A stretch of 64,000 nt of DNA, taken from positions 1 to 64,000 of the forward strand of contig NZ_JNAH01000002.1 in NCBI RefSeq assembly GCF_000759885.1, in the 5' to 3' direction. Position 1 is the first letter of the stretch; the number at the start of each line of letters is the position of its first letter. Shown here piece by piece: positions 46,016 through 56,700 of this stretch. Both the position numbers and the translations under genes were made by a program. The stretch is from Prochlorococcus marinus str. GP2. Lineage in GTDB: Bacteria > Cyanobacteriota > Cyanobacteriia > PCC-6307 > Cyanobiaceae. The notes beneath the pieces are model-generated. The model ran no database searches. It was not told the DNA's origin and saw nothing but the letters and a program-made list of their open reading frames with translations.

Positions 46016-46366
46016 TTATTCAACAATAACTTTACCTACCATTCCAGCACCTCTGTGTGGCTCGCAATAGTAATCATAAGTTCCCGCAGTATCAAATGTT
46101 TCTTCCCAAGACTCTCCTGGAGCAAAAGCTAGGTCCGCATGACTTAATTCCTCATGACCATCAAAAACAGCATTGTGAGGGGCAAGTTTATTATTGACGA
46201 ATTTAACTGTATCACCAGCACTAATGGTTACTGTACTTGGTTCAAATGCAAGCATTCCTGCATCTGTTCCAAGTTTTACTTCAACAGTCTTAGCTGAAAC
46301 TGATGAAATACCTAGACCTAGAGTTAAAACTATTGCAAATAACCCTGCAAAGATTGAACGTAACAT
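46016..46366 (-). CDS. petE: Plastocyanin precursor
   Basis: Copper protein (116 aa) that carries electrons from cytochrome f to photosystem I in the thylakoid lumen. A signal peptide (about 1-25, ending SSVSA) directs export. Copper ligands are H64 in [11 protein letters not shown]101 and H104 in [10 protein letters not shown] and M109 in GAGMVG. An AT-rich -10-like stretch lies just upstream on the minus strand. It lies between the epimerase gene and clpB2 and appears to have its own promoter. Confidence 0.98.
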   Translation of the reverse strand: MLRSIFAGLFAIVLTLGLGISSVSAKTVEVKLGTDAGMLAFEPSTVTISAGDTVKFVNNKLAPHNAVFDGHEELSHADLAFAPGESWEETFDTAGTYDYYCEPHRGAGMVGKVIVE

Positions 46367-46425
46367 AATAAAAATTTGCTTATCTATATATATTACAGGG
46401 CTTAGGTAACCTAACTGCGAGAATT

Positions 46426-47409
46426 TTAATTGTTATTACAGCTTGGTAACTTTGATAACCTTAAAATATCATTCAGTGACTTGGCATAACTTTTAAGTTT
46501 AAAAGTCTCAGGATTAGTGATGGGGACATGATTAAAGTCATATTTTTTGATACTGAAGCTATCCCAAGGAGTAGTTTGGATGGGGAGAATTCTTAACAAT
46601 ATTTTTAGAATTTTTTTTGTAAGCGGTATCGCAAAAAATCTCCTCATATTATGTTTCTTTAAAAGTGTAATTATGGCATCATCAATTGAAATGAATTTCT
46701 GACCCAGCACAAATTTTCTAAAGCCTTTGTACTGCTCTTCTTTATGATTTTTAATTAGAAACCCGCAAATCTGGGCGATATCATTTGCATGTATAAAATG
46801 AAATTTAGAATCTAGTTTTAAAAATCTAGCTATCCAAAGCCATTTCCCAATTTCTTTCAATCCACTAGTTAAATAGCTCGCAGGATATTTACTTTTTTTT
46901 CCAAGATTTCCTCCAAAAACCAAGGTAGGGAAAACAGCGTATGTTTTTTCTGCAAATGAGCTTTCTTTAAGTCTCTGGAAACATTCATATTTTGTTTGAA
47001 TGTATTCTGTTCCATAGATCAATGATTCCCTCATTAATTCTGTTTGGGTATCAAGAATACTAGCTGTTGAAAAATAAATAATCTTTTCTAACTTTTCAAT
47101 ATCAAGCATTTCAAGTAATTCTTCAAAAGCTTTAATATTTACTTCATAGGCTCTTTTTGGATCTCCCCAAGCTGTAGCAGTATGTATTAGGTAATTAATT
47201 TGACTAATTTCTTTTTTATAGCTATTTGATTCCCTGATATCACAAACCATTAACTTGACTTTTTTATTTTCTTGAACAGAAATTGGCAACTTACTTTTGT
47301 CTCTTACCATGAGATAAAGCCTGAATTTTGTATTTTTTAAAAACCAATCAACTAAATATTGGCCTACACATCCATTAGCACCTGTGATTAATAATTTTTT
47401 ATATGCCAA
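46426..47409 (-). CDS. NAD-dependent epimerase/dehydratase family protein
   Basis: An extended SDR (327 aa) with the Rossmann motif [16 protein letters not shown] (8-23), [14 protein letters not shown], and STASI plus a YIQTKYECF motif with the catalytic Tyr-Lys pair. Such enzymes act on nucleotide sugars or other hydroxy-compounds; plastid relatives are found in plants. The substrate cannot be deduced. It starts 8 bases after the hemE stop and is probably co-transcribed with it. The last ~80 residues show little recognisable motif. Confidence 0.85.
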   Translation of the reverse strand: MAYKKLLITGANGCVGQYLVDWFLKNTKFRLYLMVRDKSKLPISVQENKKVKLMVCDIRESNSYKKEISQINYLIHTATAWGDPKRAYEVNIKAFEELLEMLDIEKLEKIIYFSTASILDTQTELMRESLIYGTEYIQTKYECFQRLKESSFAEKTYAVFPTLVFGGNLGKKSKYPASYLTSGLKEIGKWLWIARFLKLDSKFHFIHANDIAQICGFLIKNHKEEQYKGFRKFVLGQKFISIDDAIITLLKKHNMRRFFAIPLTKKILKILLRILPIQTTPWDSFSIKKYDFNHVPITNPETFKLKSYAKSLNDILRLSKLPSCNNN

Positions 47410-47417
47410 GGCTTTGA

Positions 47418-48458
47418 CTAGTAAGTGAGTTTTTTTCCATGCTCAAAAAATGTTTGAGCATTTTCTTCTGGAGTTCCAGGTAAAATCCCGTGCCCCAAAT
47501 TAAGAATATATTTCCTGTCTTTAATTTTATTGAAGGTATTATCTATCCTTTCTCTTATTGATTTTTTGTTTCCAAATAAAATACCTGGGTCAACATTACC
47601 TTGAATTCCAATCCCCCTGGGTATTCTTATACACGCCTCTTCAATATCTACTGTCCAATCTAATGAGATTATATCTACTCCAGTTTTTGCCATTCTTTCC
47701 AGTACCCCAGCACTTCCTGAAATGTAAAGAATTATTGGTGTTTCAGGGTATTCCGCTTTTACAATTTCAACAACTTTTTTTTGATAAGGCCCGGCAAAGA
47801 TATCGTAATCTTGTGGGCTTAGTTGGCCTGCCCATGAATCAAAAATTTGTACTACTTGCGCTCCAGATTTTATTTGATATTTAAGATATTCACCAATAGA
47901 TTTTGCAAAATGATCAAGAAGTTTATGAAGTAAATCTGGTTCATTAAAAGCCATTGATTTTATTAAAGAATAATTTTTACTGCTTTTACCTTCAACTACA
48001 TATGCAGCAAGAGTCCAAGGTGCGCCAACAAAACCTAAAACTGTTGCCTTATTATTTACATCTTTTTTTAGTGAAGTAAGAACTTTACCAACAAAACTTA
48101 AACTCTCACTTGGATTTAATTCTTTTAAATTTTCTACCTGGTTAAGAGCTCTTATTGGGTCCTCAATAATTGGACCTTTACTTTCTATTATTTCAAAATT
48201 TATGCCCATCCCTGGAAGAGGTGTGAGAATATCTGAAAAAAGGATCACTCCATCTGGTTTGAAAGCATGAAAAGGCTGCATTGAAATCTCATATGATAGT
48301 TCTGGATTTTCAGACCTCTCTCTAAAGCTTGGGTAACGCTCCCTTAAATCTCTATAGATTTTCATATATCTTCCTGCTTGCCTCATCATCCATACTGGAG
48401 GCCTATTTACTTTTTTACCTAATGCGGCAGAAAGTAGTAGTGGTAAATCTTGACCCAT
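47418..48458 (-). CDS. hemE: Uroporphyrinogen decarboxylase
   Basis: Tetrapyrrole enzyme (346 aa) that converts uroporphyrinogen III to coproporphyrinogen III, at the shared trunk of haem and chlorophyll synthesis. Family motifs are [13 protein letters not shown] with the substrate-binding arginines, [13 protein letters not shown] with the catalytic aspartate, [16 protein letters not shown] and the C-terminal [20 protein letters not shown]. It is followed by the epimerase gene 8 bases on. Confidence 0.98.
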   Translation of the reverse strand: MGQDLPLLLSAALGKKVNRPPVWMMRQAGRYMKIYRDLRERYPSFRERSENPELSYEISMQPFHAFKPDGVILFSDILTPLPGMGINFEIIESKGPIIEDPIRALNQVENLKELNPSESLSFVGKVLTSLKKDVNNKATVLGFVGAPWTLAAYVVEGKSSKNYSLIKSMAFNEPDLLHKLLDHFAKSIGEYLKYQIKSGAQVVQIFDSWAGQLSPQDYDIFAGPYQKKVVEIVKAEYPETPIILYISGSAGVLERMAKTGVDIISLDWTVDIEEACIRIPRGIGIQGNVDPGILFGNKKSIRERIDNTFNKIKDRKYILNLGHGILPGTPEENAQTFFEHGKKLTY

Positions 48459-48574
48459 TTTTAAATTCGATATTTTAAAAAAAATTAAAATCCAACTTAA
48501 AAATCTTACAATGTAAAGCAGAGCAAAAGCGTTATATGAACATTTATATGAAGCACTAAGTTAAATGAGCCTTC

Positions 48575-50839
48575 TTATTTTTTTGATTGATGTTTGAAGA
48601 TACTTACGCTTAATGGGGGCAAAGCAAGTTCTAGAGAATTTTGATAATCATGAATATTGTAATTTATAGTTTCTTTACCCCCCATATTTCCTTTGTTACT
48701 GCCCCCGTATCTAGAGCTATCTGAATTAAATATTTCTTTATAAAATCCTTCTACAGGAACACCTACTTTGTATGACCCATGAGTATTAGGTGTAAAGTTA
48801 GCAACAATAACCAGCCACTCATTGGTATCGTTTTCTCTTCTCATGAAACTTATAACCGAATTAGATTTGTCATTACAATCAATCCATTGGAATCCATAAG
48901 GATCAAAGTCATTTTTCCATAATGCAGGTTCATTTTTATAAAGAACATTTAGGTCATCAATTAAGTTTCTGATACCTTTATGAGGCTCAAATTCTAGTAA
49001 CTCCCATTGCAGATCATCCCAAACATTCCATTCTTGCCTTTGCCCAAATTCCATTCCCATAAATATCGTTTTTTTACCAGGGTGGGTCCACATATAAGTT
49101 AGTAATGCTCGAGTATTTGCATATTTCTTCCAGTCATCTCCAGGCATTTTATGCAAAAGATGACTTTTCCCATGGACAACCTCATCATGACTAAGTGCAA
49201 GCATAAAGTTCTCTGTATAGTTATATGTAATTGAAAAAGTTACACTATTTTGATGGAATTGCCTAAACCAAGGATCTATTTCAAAATAATCAAGCATATC
49301 GTGCATCCATCCCATATTCCATTTCAAGTTAAACCCTAATCCTCCCATGTCAGTTGGTTTGGTTACCATTGGCCAAGTTGTTGATTCTTCAGCGATAGAA
49401 AGCGCACCTGGGAAATGTTGGAAGAGTACATGATTAGCCTGTTGAAGAAATTTAACGGCTTCTATATTTTCATTCCCACCATTTTCATTGGGTATCCATT
49501 CTCCATCTGGACGTAGATAATCTCTGTAAAGCATTGAAGCTACAGCATCTACCCTTATGCCATCAATATGAAACTCTTCAAACCAATAAACGAGGTTGGC
49601 TACTAAGAAATTTCTTACTTCGTTTCTGCTGTAATTAAATATTAGTGTTCCCCATTCTTTGTGTTCACCTATGCGTGAATCTCCATGTTCATAAAGATGA
49701 CAACCATCAAAAAATGCTAACCCATGTTTATCTTTTGGAAAATGACCAGGTACCCAATCAAGAATCACGCCTATGCCCTCTTCATGACATTTATTTACAA
49801 ATTCTCTGAATTCATTTGGGGTGCCAAATCTACTTGTTGGTGCATACCAGCCTGTAACTTGATATCCCCATGAACCATCGAAAGGATGTTCAGATATTGG
49901 CATTAGTTCAATATGAGTGAATCCTCTCTCTTTTACGTAAGGGATGAGTTTCTTGGTTAATTCTGGATAAGTTAATAATCTTGTTCCAGGTTTTAAATCC
50001 GCTGCAGGCACTGGGTCTCTTGGTTCACCATTTTTCTCCAGATATTTATTATCTGTTGATTCATGGAGCCAACTTCCTAAATGCATTTCATAAACTGAAA
50101 TTGGCTTGTTGATTTGACTAGAAGAATCCCTATTTGCTATCCAAGAACTATCATTCCAATTAAAGTTTTTCAATTTTGAAACTATTGAACCATTTTGAGG
50201 TCTGATTTCATGAAGAAAACCATATGGATCAGCTTTCTCATAAATATGACCTTGTTGTGTTCTTATTTCATATTTATATGTATCGCCTTCTTGCATTGTT
50301 GGCATGAATAGTTCCCAAATCCCCCCTAATCTTTTTTGCATTGGATGATGTCTTCCATCCCAAGAATTTATATCTCCAATTATCGAGATTGATTTTGCAT
50401 TTGGAGCCCAAATGCAAAACATGACTCCTCTTTGATTCTTTTTTTCAATGAGATGAGCTCCCATTTTTTCCCAAATATGATGATGATTGCCTTCTGCAAA
50501 AAGATGTCTATCAACTTCTCCCATCCACTCTTCTCTATATGACCAAGGGTCATGTTGTTTATGTTTGACCCCTCCTCGTGAAATATTTATTTCGTAATTA
50601 TAGTTTGGATTTTCGGGCAGGATAGCTTCAAAAAGCCATTTATGGTTTATGCTTTCCGCCTTATAGGTATTGTTTTTAAAATTTATTTTAACTTCGTCTG
50701 CTTCAGGCATCCACACCCTTACAACCCATTGCTGTTCATAAAAATGAGGACCTAATATTTTTAATGGATTATCATTGCAACAATTTTCTAGGTTGATAGC
50801 TTCTGATTTAATCCAGTCTGCTTGAATTGTCTCGATCAT
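48575..50839 (-). CDS. glgB: 1,4-alpha-glucan branching enzyme
   Basis: Makes alpha-1,6 branches in glycogen (754 aa, GH13). An N-terminal extra domain and a CBM48 (about 25-250) precede the barrel. Catalytic regions are [35 protein letters not shown] with the nucleophile Asp, [10 protein letters not shown] with the acid/base Glu and [12 protein letters not shown]-terminal beta domain ends [12 protein letters not shown]. It lies between the CocE-like hydrolase and hemE on the same strand. Glycogen is the main carbon store in these cells. Confidence 0.98.
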   Translation of the reverse strand: MIETIQADWIKSEAINLENCCNDNPLKILGPHFYEQQWVVRVWMPEADEVKINFKNNTYKAESINHKWLFEAILPENPNYNYEINISRGGVKHKQHDPWSYREEWMGEVDRHLFAEGNHHHIWEKMGAHLIEKKNQRGVMFCIWAPNAKSISIIGDINSWDGRHHPMQKRLGGIWELFMPTMQEGDTYKYEIRTQQGHIYEKADPYGFLHEIRPQNGSIVSKLKNFNWNDSSWIANRDSSSQINKPISVYEMHLGSWLHESTDNKYLEKNGEPRDPVPAADLKPGTRLLTYPELTKKLIPYVKERGFTHIELMPISEHPFDGSWGYQVTGWYAPTSRFGTPNEFREFVNKCHEEGIGVILDWVPGHFPKDKHGLAFFDGCHLYEHGDSRIGEHKEWGTLIFNYSRNEVRNFLVANLVYWFEEFHIDGIRVDAVASMLYRDYLRPDGEWIPNENGGNENIEAVKFLQQANHVLFQHFPGALSIAEESTTWPMVTKPTDMGGLGFNLKWNMGWMHDMLDYFEIDPWFRQFHQNSVTFSITYNYTENFMLALSHDEVVHGKSHLLHKMPGDDWKKYANTRALLTYMWTHPGKKTIFMGMEFGQRQEWNVWDDLQWELLEFEPHKGIRNLIDDLNVLYKNEPALWKNDFDPYGFQWIDCNDKSNSVISFMRRENDTNEWLVIVANFTPNTHGSYKVGVPVEGFYKEIFNSDSSRYGGSNKGNMGGKETINYNIHDYQNSLELALPPLSVSIFKHQSKK

Positions 50840-50891
50840 GACTGGTAGATATTAAGGGTTTATAATATCAAATGATTAACCAAAAAATTAA

Positions 50892-52472
50892 TTATTTAAT
50901 AAAAAAAGGGGTCATTTTCATAAATGTTCTTTTAAGGCTAAAACTGAGAGTAATAACTCTATGATTTGCTGATGGGGCTCCAATATTTCCCTCCTCAAAT
51001 CCAGGATTAACACCAATAGCGGGATAAGCTGCTGCAGATATAGATAAGCGAAGCTTGCTATCTTTAATCAAACAAATATTTGTTGGCTGCATTGTTATTT
51101 GATAAATGCATTCTTCACTTATTTTGGAGTTTTTAACCCTTAAGAATCCGGTTGAAAATTGATTCACCTTATCAGTACCTTGTTCAACTAGAGATAAAGC
51201 AAGGCAGATATCAAAATTGGGCTGATCACTTTTTACTTGGATTTCTAAAGTGGGAATTCCTCTTAAATATTGATCTTCTTCAAAAGAATTGGTTTGAAAA
51301 ACACCTACATCCAGGCGTTTATCAATAATACTTCTATTAAACTTTCCTGGATTTGGACCTAAATGACCACCGTCAGATGGAGTAGGTCTCCATGGGTCAT
51401 TAACAATTGTAAACCATCCTGATCCTTTTGAATTTATGGTCAGACTTCCATCTTCAACCTCTATATTTGCTGTGCCATCGCTTTTGAGTCCAAAAATAAA
51501 TTCAGGGTGAAATTTATTATTTAATTCTTCCCATTTATTTAATGAAATATTCCATATTTTTTTCTCGCTTTTTGGATTCTCAGAATTAAATTTTTCATCA
51601 GATTTTAAATGTTTATCAAAAAATTTTAATAAAGATTCTTGTGATCCCTCCCACCAATTTAGATGTGTCGCATTCCCAATAATAATTTCTGGGCTTCCAC
51701 CAGCTTCTTTAGATTTTTTATAAAGATCAAAGGCACCTTTTAAATGTGGATCCCAAAGTCCTCCAATAATTAACATAGGTTGTTTAATCCATGTTGAAAT
51801 TGGTTTAAATTCTTCAAATGGGAGAGCATTATTTAAATTTTTAAGCCACTCCAAAACAAAGCTATTAGGATCATATTTTTTTAAAGTATCAATTCCCTCC
51901 CTTAAATAACTTTTATTTTCTAAGGCTAATCTTATTTTTTCCCACTCAAGTAATTTATTTTCTCTTTTCATTTTAAGTGCTGCGATTTGAAGTCCCCATG
52001 CAATATTGTTATGCCACCAATATGCCCCCCCATCTGAGCACCAATGATCCTTAATGTTCATCCCAGTCATTGCTGGAGATAAACAATCGGGCGGCTTTGA
52101 ATTTAATTCACCAGTTAGTTGAGTAAATCCTTGATATGAAAAACCATATAAACCAAGTTTTCCATTACATTCTTTTAGAGACCTTACCCATTCATGTGTT
52201 TCTGAAGTATCGCTAGCTTCTTGAGAAAAACCATTGAAAATTCCTTCAGAAGAACCCATACCTCTAACATCTTGAATTATTACCATATACCCTTTGGAAG
52301 CCCACCATTCTGGGTGAGAATAGGTGATAGTTGAAGCTATTTCCCTGCCATATGGTTGTCTCATCAATAATGCAGGCCATGGCCCATTATTATTAGGTAA
52401 CCAAATCCTGGATATAAGTCTTACTCCATCTCTAAGTACTAGAGACTTGTCAAACCATCTTGAACCAGACAT
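50892..52472 (-). CDS. CocE/NonD-family alpha/beta hydrolase
   Basis: A 526-residue serine hydrolase of the CocE/X-Pro dipeptidyl-peptidase type. The oxyanion and nucleophile segments are QDVRGMGSSEGIFN and GLYGFSYQGFTQL with catalytic Ser112. The Asp and His are likely in IGGLWDPH and NATHLNWW. A C-terminal jelly-roll domain (about 330-520) includes STGFLRVKNS and the RLSISAAAYP segment. Members cleave esters or amides; the natural substrate is not known. It is 7 bases downstream of a small secreted protein gene. Confidence 0.9.
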   Translation of the reverse strand: MSGSRWFDKSLVLRDGVRLISRIWLPNNNGPWPALLMRQPYGREIASTITYSHPEWWASKGYMVIIQDVRGMGSSEGIFNGFSQEASDTSETHEWVRSLKECNGKLGLYGFSYQGFTQLTGELNSKPPDCLSPAMTGMNIKDHWCSDGGAYWWHNNIAWGLQIAALKMKRENKLLEWEKIRLALENKSYLREGIDTLKKYDPNSFVLEWLKNLNNALPFEEFKPISTWIKQPMLIIGGLWDPHLKGAFDLYKKSKEAGGSPEIIIGNATHLNWWEGSQESLLKFFDKHLKSDEKFNSENPKSEKKIWNISLNKWEELNNKFHPEFIFGLKSDGTANIEVEDGSLTINSKGSGWFTIVNDPWRPTPSDGGHLGPNPGKFNRSIIDKRLDVGVFQTNSFEEDQYLRGIPTLEIQVKSDQPNFDICLALSLVEQGTDKVNQFSTGFLRVKNSKISEECIYQITMQPTNICLIKDSKLRLSISAAAYPAIGVNPGFEEGNIGAPSANHRVITLSFSLKRTFMKMTPFFIK

Positions 52473-52479
52473 TTAGGCT

Positions 52480-52746
52480 TTAGATAATGTCTGGGCAGTG
52501 CAGCCCAATGACGTAAATAGAAAAGATCTCTGCGTTAACGGGAGTTAACTTTTTTTTGTTTGATACATACTCTATAGCTTTATCTGAACTAGCTGAAATA
52601 CCTTTTGAATTAAACTCTCTAAACTTATTACATAAACTCTTAGCTTCGTTAGGATTCTTTTTTACAGTTTCTAATAAGTTAGATTGACTTAAAACAGGGT
52701 ATAAAGAGTTGGCAAACAAAAATAAAAAAAATAACAAATGTTTCAT
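52480..52746 (-). CDS. Small secreted protein, function unknown
   Basis: An 88-residue protein with a clear N-terminal signal peptide (about 1-20, MKHLLFFLFLFANSLYPVLS). The mature part is ~68 residues with two conserved-looking cysteines, one in NEAKSLCNKFREFN and one in VIGLHCPDII, which could form a disulfide. I do not recognise the family. It is 7 bases upstream of the CocE-like hydrolase and on the same strand. Confidence 0.7.
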   Translation of the reverse strand: MKHLLFFLFLFANSLYPVLSQSNLLETVKKNPNEAKSLCNKFREFNSKGISASSDKAIEYVSNKKKLTPVNAEIFSIYVIGLHCPDII

Positions 52747-52786
52747 TATTAACTACTTTTTCTAAATTCTACATTAAAAAAATTTT

Positions 52787-53206
52787 TTATCCATGATTTC
52801 CAATAGATTTGTCGAGTTGACTAGCTTTTTTAATCCATTCTTTTAAGAGAGTAAAAGTTCTATCTGTATCAGTTTTTACTCTAAGATTTCTTTCTAATCT
52901 ACCAATTTTGCGTTCTAATTCATAAGGGGTAGATTGTGATAATGATTTAACAGAAGATATACCGCAATGCAAAAGTACATAGGCTTGCGGCGGGGAAATT
53001 CCAATTTCTTTTTTAAATATAGCTATGGCTCTAATTTTCTTAAGATTATTCAATGTACATAGTGAAGATTTTCTTTGAATCTCATTTATATCTAAGTCCG
53101 AAAGATTACTTAATTTTTCAAAGTCAGTTAGATTATTTTGAATAAAAAAAGATTTCTCATGTCTAAAATTAGTTGGCAAAAAATCTAAAAAGGTTTTACT
53201 TTCCAT
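52787..53206 (-). CDS. Helix-hairpin-helix-like protein (DUF4332-type)
   Basis: A 139-residue soluble, helical protein with repeated small-helix motifs: NLSDLDINEIQRKSSLCTLNNLKKIRAIAIF, then GISPPQAYVLLHCGISSVKSLSQSTPYELERKIGR. The pattern 'GI..VKSLS..TPYEL' resembles DUF4332/HhH-type units found in cyanobacteria, which may bind nucleic acid. The function is unknown. It lies 10 bases downstream of the Ycf51-like gene in the same direction, so they are probably co-transcribed. Confidence 0.7.
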   Translation of the reverse strand: MESKTFLDFLPTNFRHEKSFFIQNNLTDFEKLSNLSDLDINEIQRKSSLCTLNNLKKIRAIAIFKKEIGISPPQAYVLLHCGISSVKSLSQSTPYELERKIGRLERNLRVKTDTDRTFTLLKEWIKKASQLDKSIGNHG

Positions 53207-53216
53207 CTTTTACAGA

Positions 53217-53660
53217 CTAATTCATTTTGACATTTTTCTGAACTTCTCCTATAACAACTGGTTTACTTACACCATCTGAAATTTTTTTAAGTTTTCTAAT
53301 TTTTATTTTTACATTCGCACCAGATCTGCTACCTTTCCTTAAGTTTTCAGATAATTGTTCTAAAGTTGGTTCAATAGATTTTTCTGGGAAGTCATCATCT
53401 GCTTTAGCAATAATCAAATCGAACCCATTGTCATAAACAATTGGAACATATTTTGCACCTTCTATTACAACCTTTTCAGAGTAACTTTGTATAAATGCCC
53501 AACTACTCAATGAAAGCAAGAATGAAAAGATAGTTGCTCCAATTATTCGAAATTTAAAACCAAAATTAAATATAAAAGCTGCTATTGTACAAATGAAAAG
53601 AAATATTCCAAAGAATCCAAAAATTTTGGGTGTGTTCTCTAATAGTTCAAAAAAAGACAT
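53217..53660 (-). CDS. Ycf51/DUF2518-family membrane protein
   Basis: A 147-residue protein with two hydrophobic spans near the N-terminus (about 13-34 and 38-55) and a soluble C-terminal domain with VIEGAKYVPIVYDNGFDLI and SRSGANVKIKIRKLKKISDGV. I recognise it as the cyanobacterial and algal-plastid Ycf51 group (DUF2518 as I recall). The function is unknown. It is divergent from the TamB-like gene across 52 bases, so their promoters must overlap. Confidence 0.83.
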   Translation of the reverse strand: MSFFELLENTPKIFGFFGIFLFICTIAAFIFNFGFKFRIIGATIFSFLLSLSSWAFIQSYSEKVVIEGAKYVPIVYDNGFDLIIAKADDDFPEKSIEPTLEQLSENLRKGSRSGANVKIKIRKLKKISDGVSKPVVIGEVQKNVKMN

Positions 53661-53712
53661 TTAGTGGCTTTGACCTGATTAATTTCTTATATTTTGTAAG
53701 CCTACTCTATTT

Positions 53713-56700
53713 TTGGGCTCTAACTTGAAAAAAATTAGATCTCTAAATTTAAATACTAAGATTCTATTAGTAGGAATGCTTTTACCCTTAGGTTTTTTAG
53801 GCACTTTTTTATTAAATAATTTTTTAAAAGAAACTTATAGTTCTAGGAAATTAGAATTAGAAGAAAGTATTGAGAAATTTTTAGATAAAAATGTTGATTT
53901 GGGTGATTATGTTGGGATTAGATTTCTAGGTTTTTCTCTTGGGGATTCAAAAATTAATGATAAAAAAGATATAGGTTCTGAAATCAAAGCTAAAAATGTA
54001 TATGTGGGCATTATGCCTTTTAGATCTCTTTTAAAACAAAAATGGATAGTAAAAATAAGTCCTAAACAATCTGCAATTAATATTGATAGAGATTTTTTTA
54101 AAAGGGATAAACCTTATGAAAAAGTTAGAAGTACAAAAAAATCAACATTAAAATATGAATTGAACTTTAACTTAAATAAATATTCAATTTTAGAGCTTAG
54201 AAATTTAGGATTTAAATCAAAAGTAAAAGGTAATGTTATCTACAATTCCGCTAATAGACAAATTACTTCGAATGTAAAATCTAATTTTGATGGCAAAGGG
54301 TTTTTCAAAGTTAAATTAAATACAAAGTTAAATCAAAATTATTTAAGACTTGAATTGTTTTCTAGAGGTTTAAATCTTAAGGATTCTGAATATAGTATTG
54401 GGAAAAGCAAAATAAACTTCAAAGAAGGAAATTTCAAGTCTAACTTTAAATTTTATAAATCATCAAATCAAACATTTTGTAAAGGAGGATTTTCTTTTAC
54501 TAATTTGAAAATAAAATCTGAATATTTATCGGAGAATATAAATTCGGATTTCACTAGGTTTTTTTGTGAGAAAAATAATTTAATAGGTAATTCAGAAAAC
54601 TTTGATTACGGAACTTTGACTTCAAATTTTAATTTAAATGTCTCATTAAATAAAAGTTCAAATGAAATTGATCTAAAAGGAAGTATTGGATACCTTGATA
54701 GTATGAATCCTGATATTGATTTTTCGGGAAATATACCTTATTGGTTTGATAGAAGAGGAATTAATTTTGGAGATATCGATTCTAGTTTTAAGATTAATAG
54801 AACTCAATTATCCAATTTAAATATTTTCCGAAAAAATAATATAAGAGGTTTCGTTACCGCTGAAGGTAAGTTGAAAGGGGAAATTAGTGATCCAGATTTA
54901 TCCATAAATTTTAATCTTGATTATCCCCACTTCAAAGGGATTCGTATTAGAGAAATATGGGAGGGAGAAATTAAAAATATTAATGATCAATTTGTCTTAA
55001 ACATGAAAAATAGATATTCTCGAATCCCTTCATATCTTTCGGTTAAGTTTGATTCTGAATTTAAATTAGATAATATAACTTTTAGTAGAGTTTTTAATTC
55101 TAAACAAGGAAGTATAGAAGTATTTAAGAATGATAATAGTTATATTTGGACAGCTGATAATTTCCCTATTGATGAACTTGAATTATCTATAAACAAAAAT
55201 CAATTCGATAGAATTGATGGAATTATTAATGGTCAGGGATCAATTTCGTCAGACCAGTCATACCTTGACGGGCGAATTGCTTGGAGTTTAGGTAAATATG
55301 GGAATATCAATTTAGCTAATTCATTATTTGATTTTAGCGTCAAAAATAATTCTTTTTATATAAACTCTTCATTGTATCCAATTGATGGAGGAATAATTGA
55401 AATCGAATATGATTCAAGTAAAAATAATTTAATTAATTCAGAATTTAAGGATATAAGCACTAGTTGGACTATCCTTACTGCTGTTGATATTTTTAATTTT
55501 GATAATAAAAAAGTTGAAGCAACAAGAAAATCTAATATCTTGGATAATTTAGAAATTAATAAAGATAGGAAATCGTTTAAAGAGAAGATCGATTTTATAA
55601 ATAACTTTATTGAAAAAAATAATAATCTAGAAGACAAATTTAACTTAAAAAAATATTTAAGCAAATTTAAAAGTAGATATAATGGGAAAATTACTATTCA
55701 GGGCAATAGAACAGTCAACTACAAATTAAATGCGAAATTAAATGGCTATCTTGATATCTCTAAAGATGAATATAAAAATAAGATAGAGGAATTTTCTATT
55801 AATTTGGAAGGAGGATTATTAAGAGGTGAAGGTTTTTTAAAAATTAAAAATTTACCATTAAGCGCTGCAAATATCTTTCTAAATCAACCAAAAGATTTTC
55901 TTGGAGGGTTGGATATGAACTTAATTTATAATCTTGATAAAAAATCATTCTCCAGTAAAATTTCTTCTAATGATTCATCAATTAAAAATAACAAAATATT
56001 ATTTGATAAAGGAATAATTGAATTTAATAAATCAATTTTTGATATTGATTTTTCTTTGATATTAAATGATTCTGAAATTCCAATAAATATTGAAGGCTTA
56101 ATACCCATAAATAATTCTGAAAACTTGGATCTAAGATTTATTGGTGATGCGAAATTTATTGAGTTAATTGATATTTTTGCTGATGAGTATTTTACTTTTG
56201 AAGAAGGCAAAGTAAATCTTAGAATGATAATAAAAGGTACTATAAATAAACCAATTTTGAATGGATTTGTTGTAATAAATGATTCTGAAATTAATTTTTA
56301 TAATAATTTAATTAAAGATATTAATAGCTTGATAATTTTTGATTTTGATTCTTTAGAAATAAAGTATCTAGAAGCAAAGTCAGAGGATTCAGGGAATATT
56401 TTTATAAAAGGGTCTTTGCCTTTCTATAGTCAAAATGATACTGGAGAAGCAGAAATTAATTTATTAACCAATAAATTTACCATTAAAGCAGATAATTTTA
56501 ATTTTTTAGTGGATTCAGATGTCGATTTAAGCGGATCATTTGAAAGCCCTGTTTTGGGAGGTTCTCTATCTTTTAATAATGGATTTATTAATTTTAATAG
56601 CACTAATCAAAATAATAAAAAAGAAAATAATCTTTTAAGAAAAGAGGATAAAAAAGATTGGCCAGAACTCTATTGGGATAATAATAAGAGCATTGAAATA

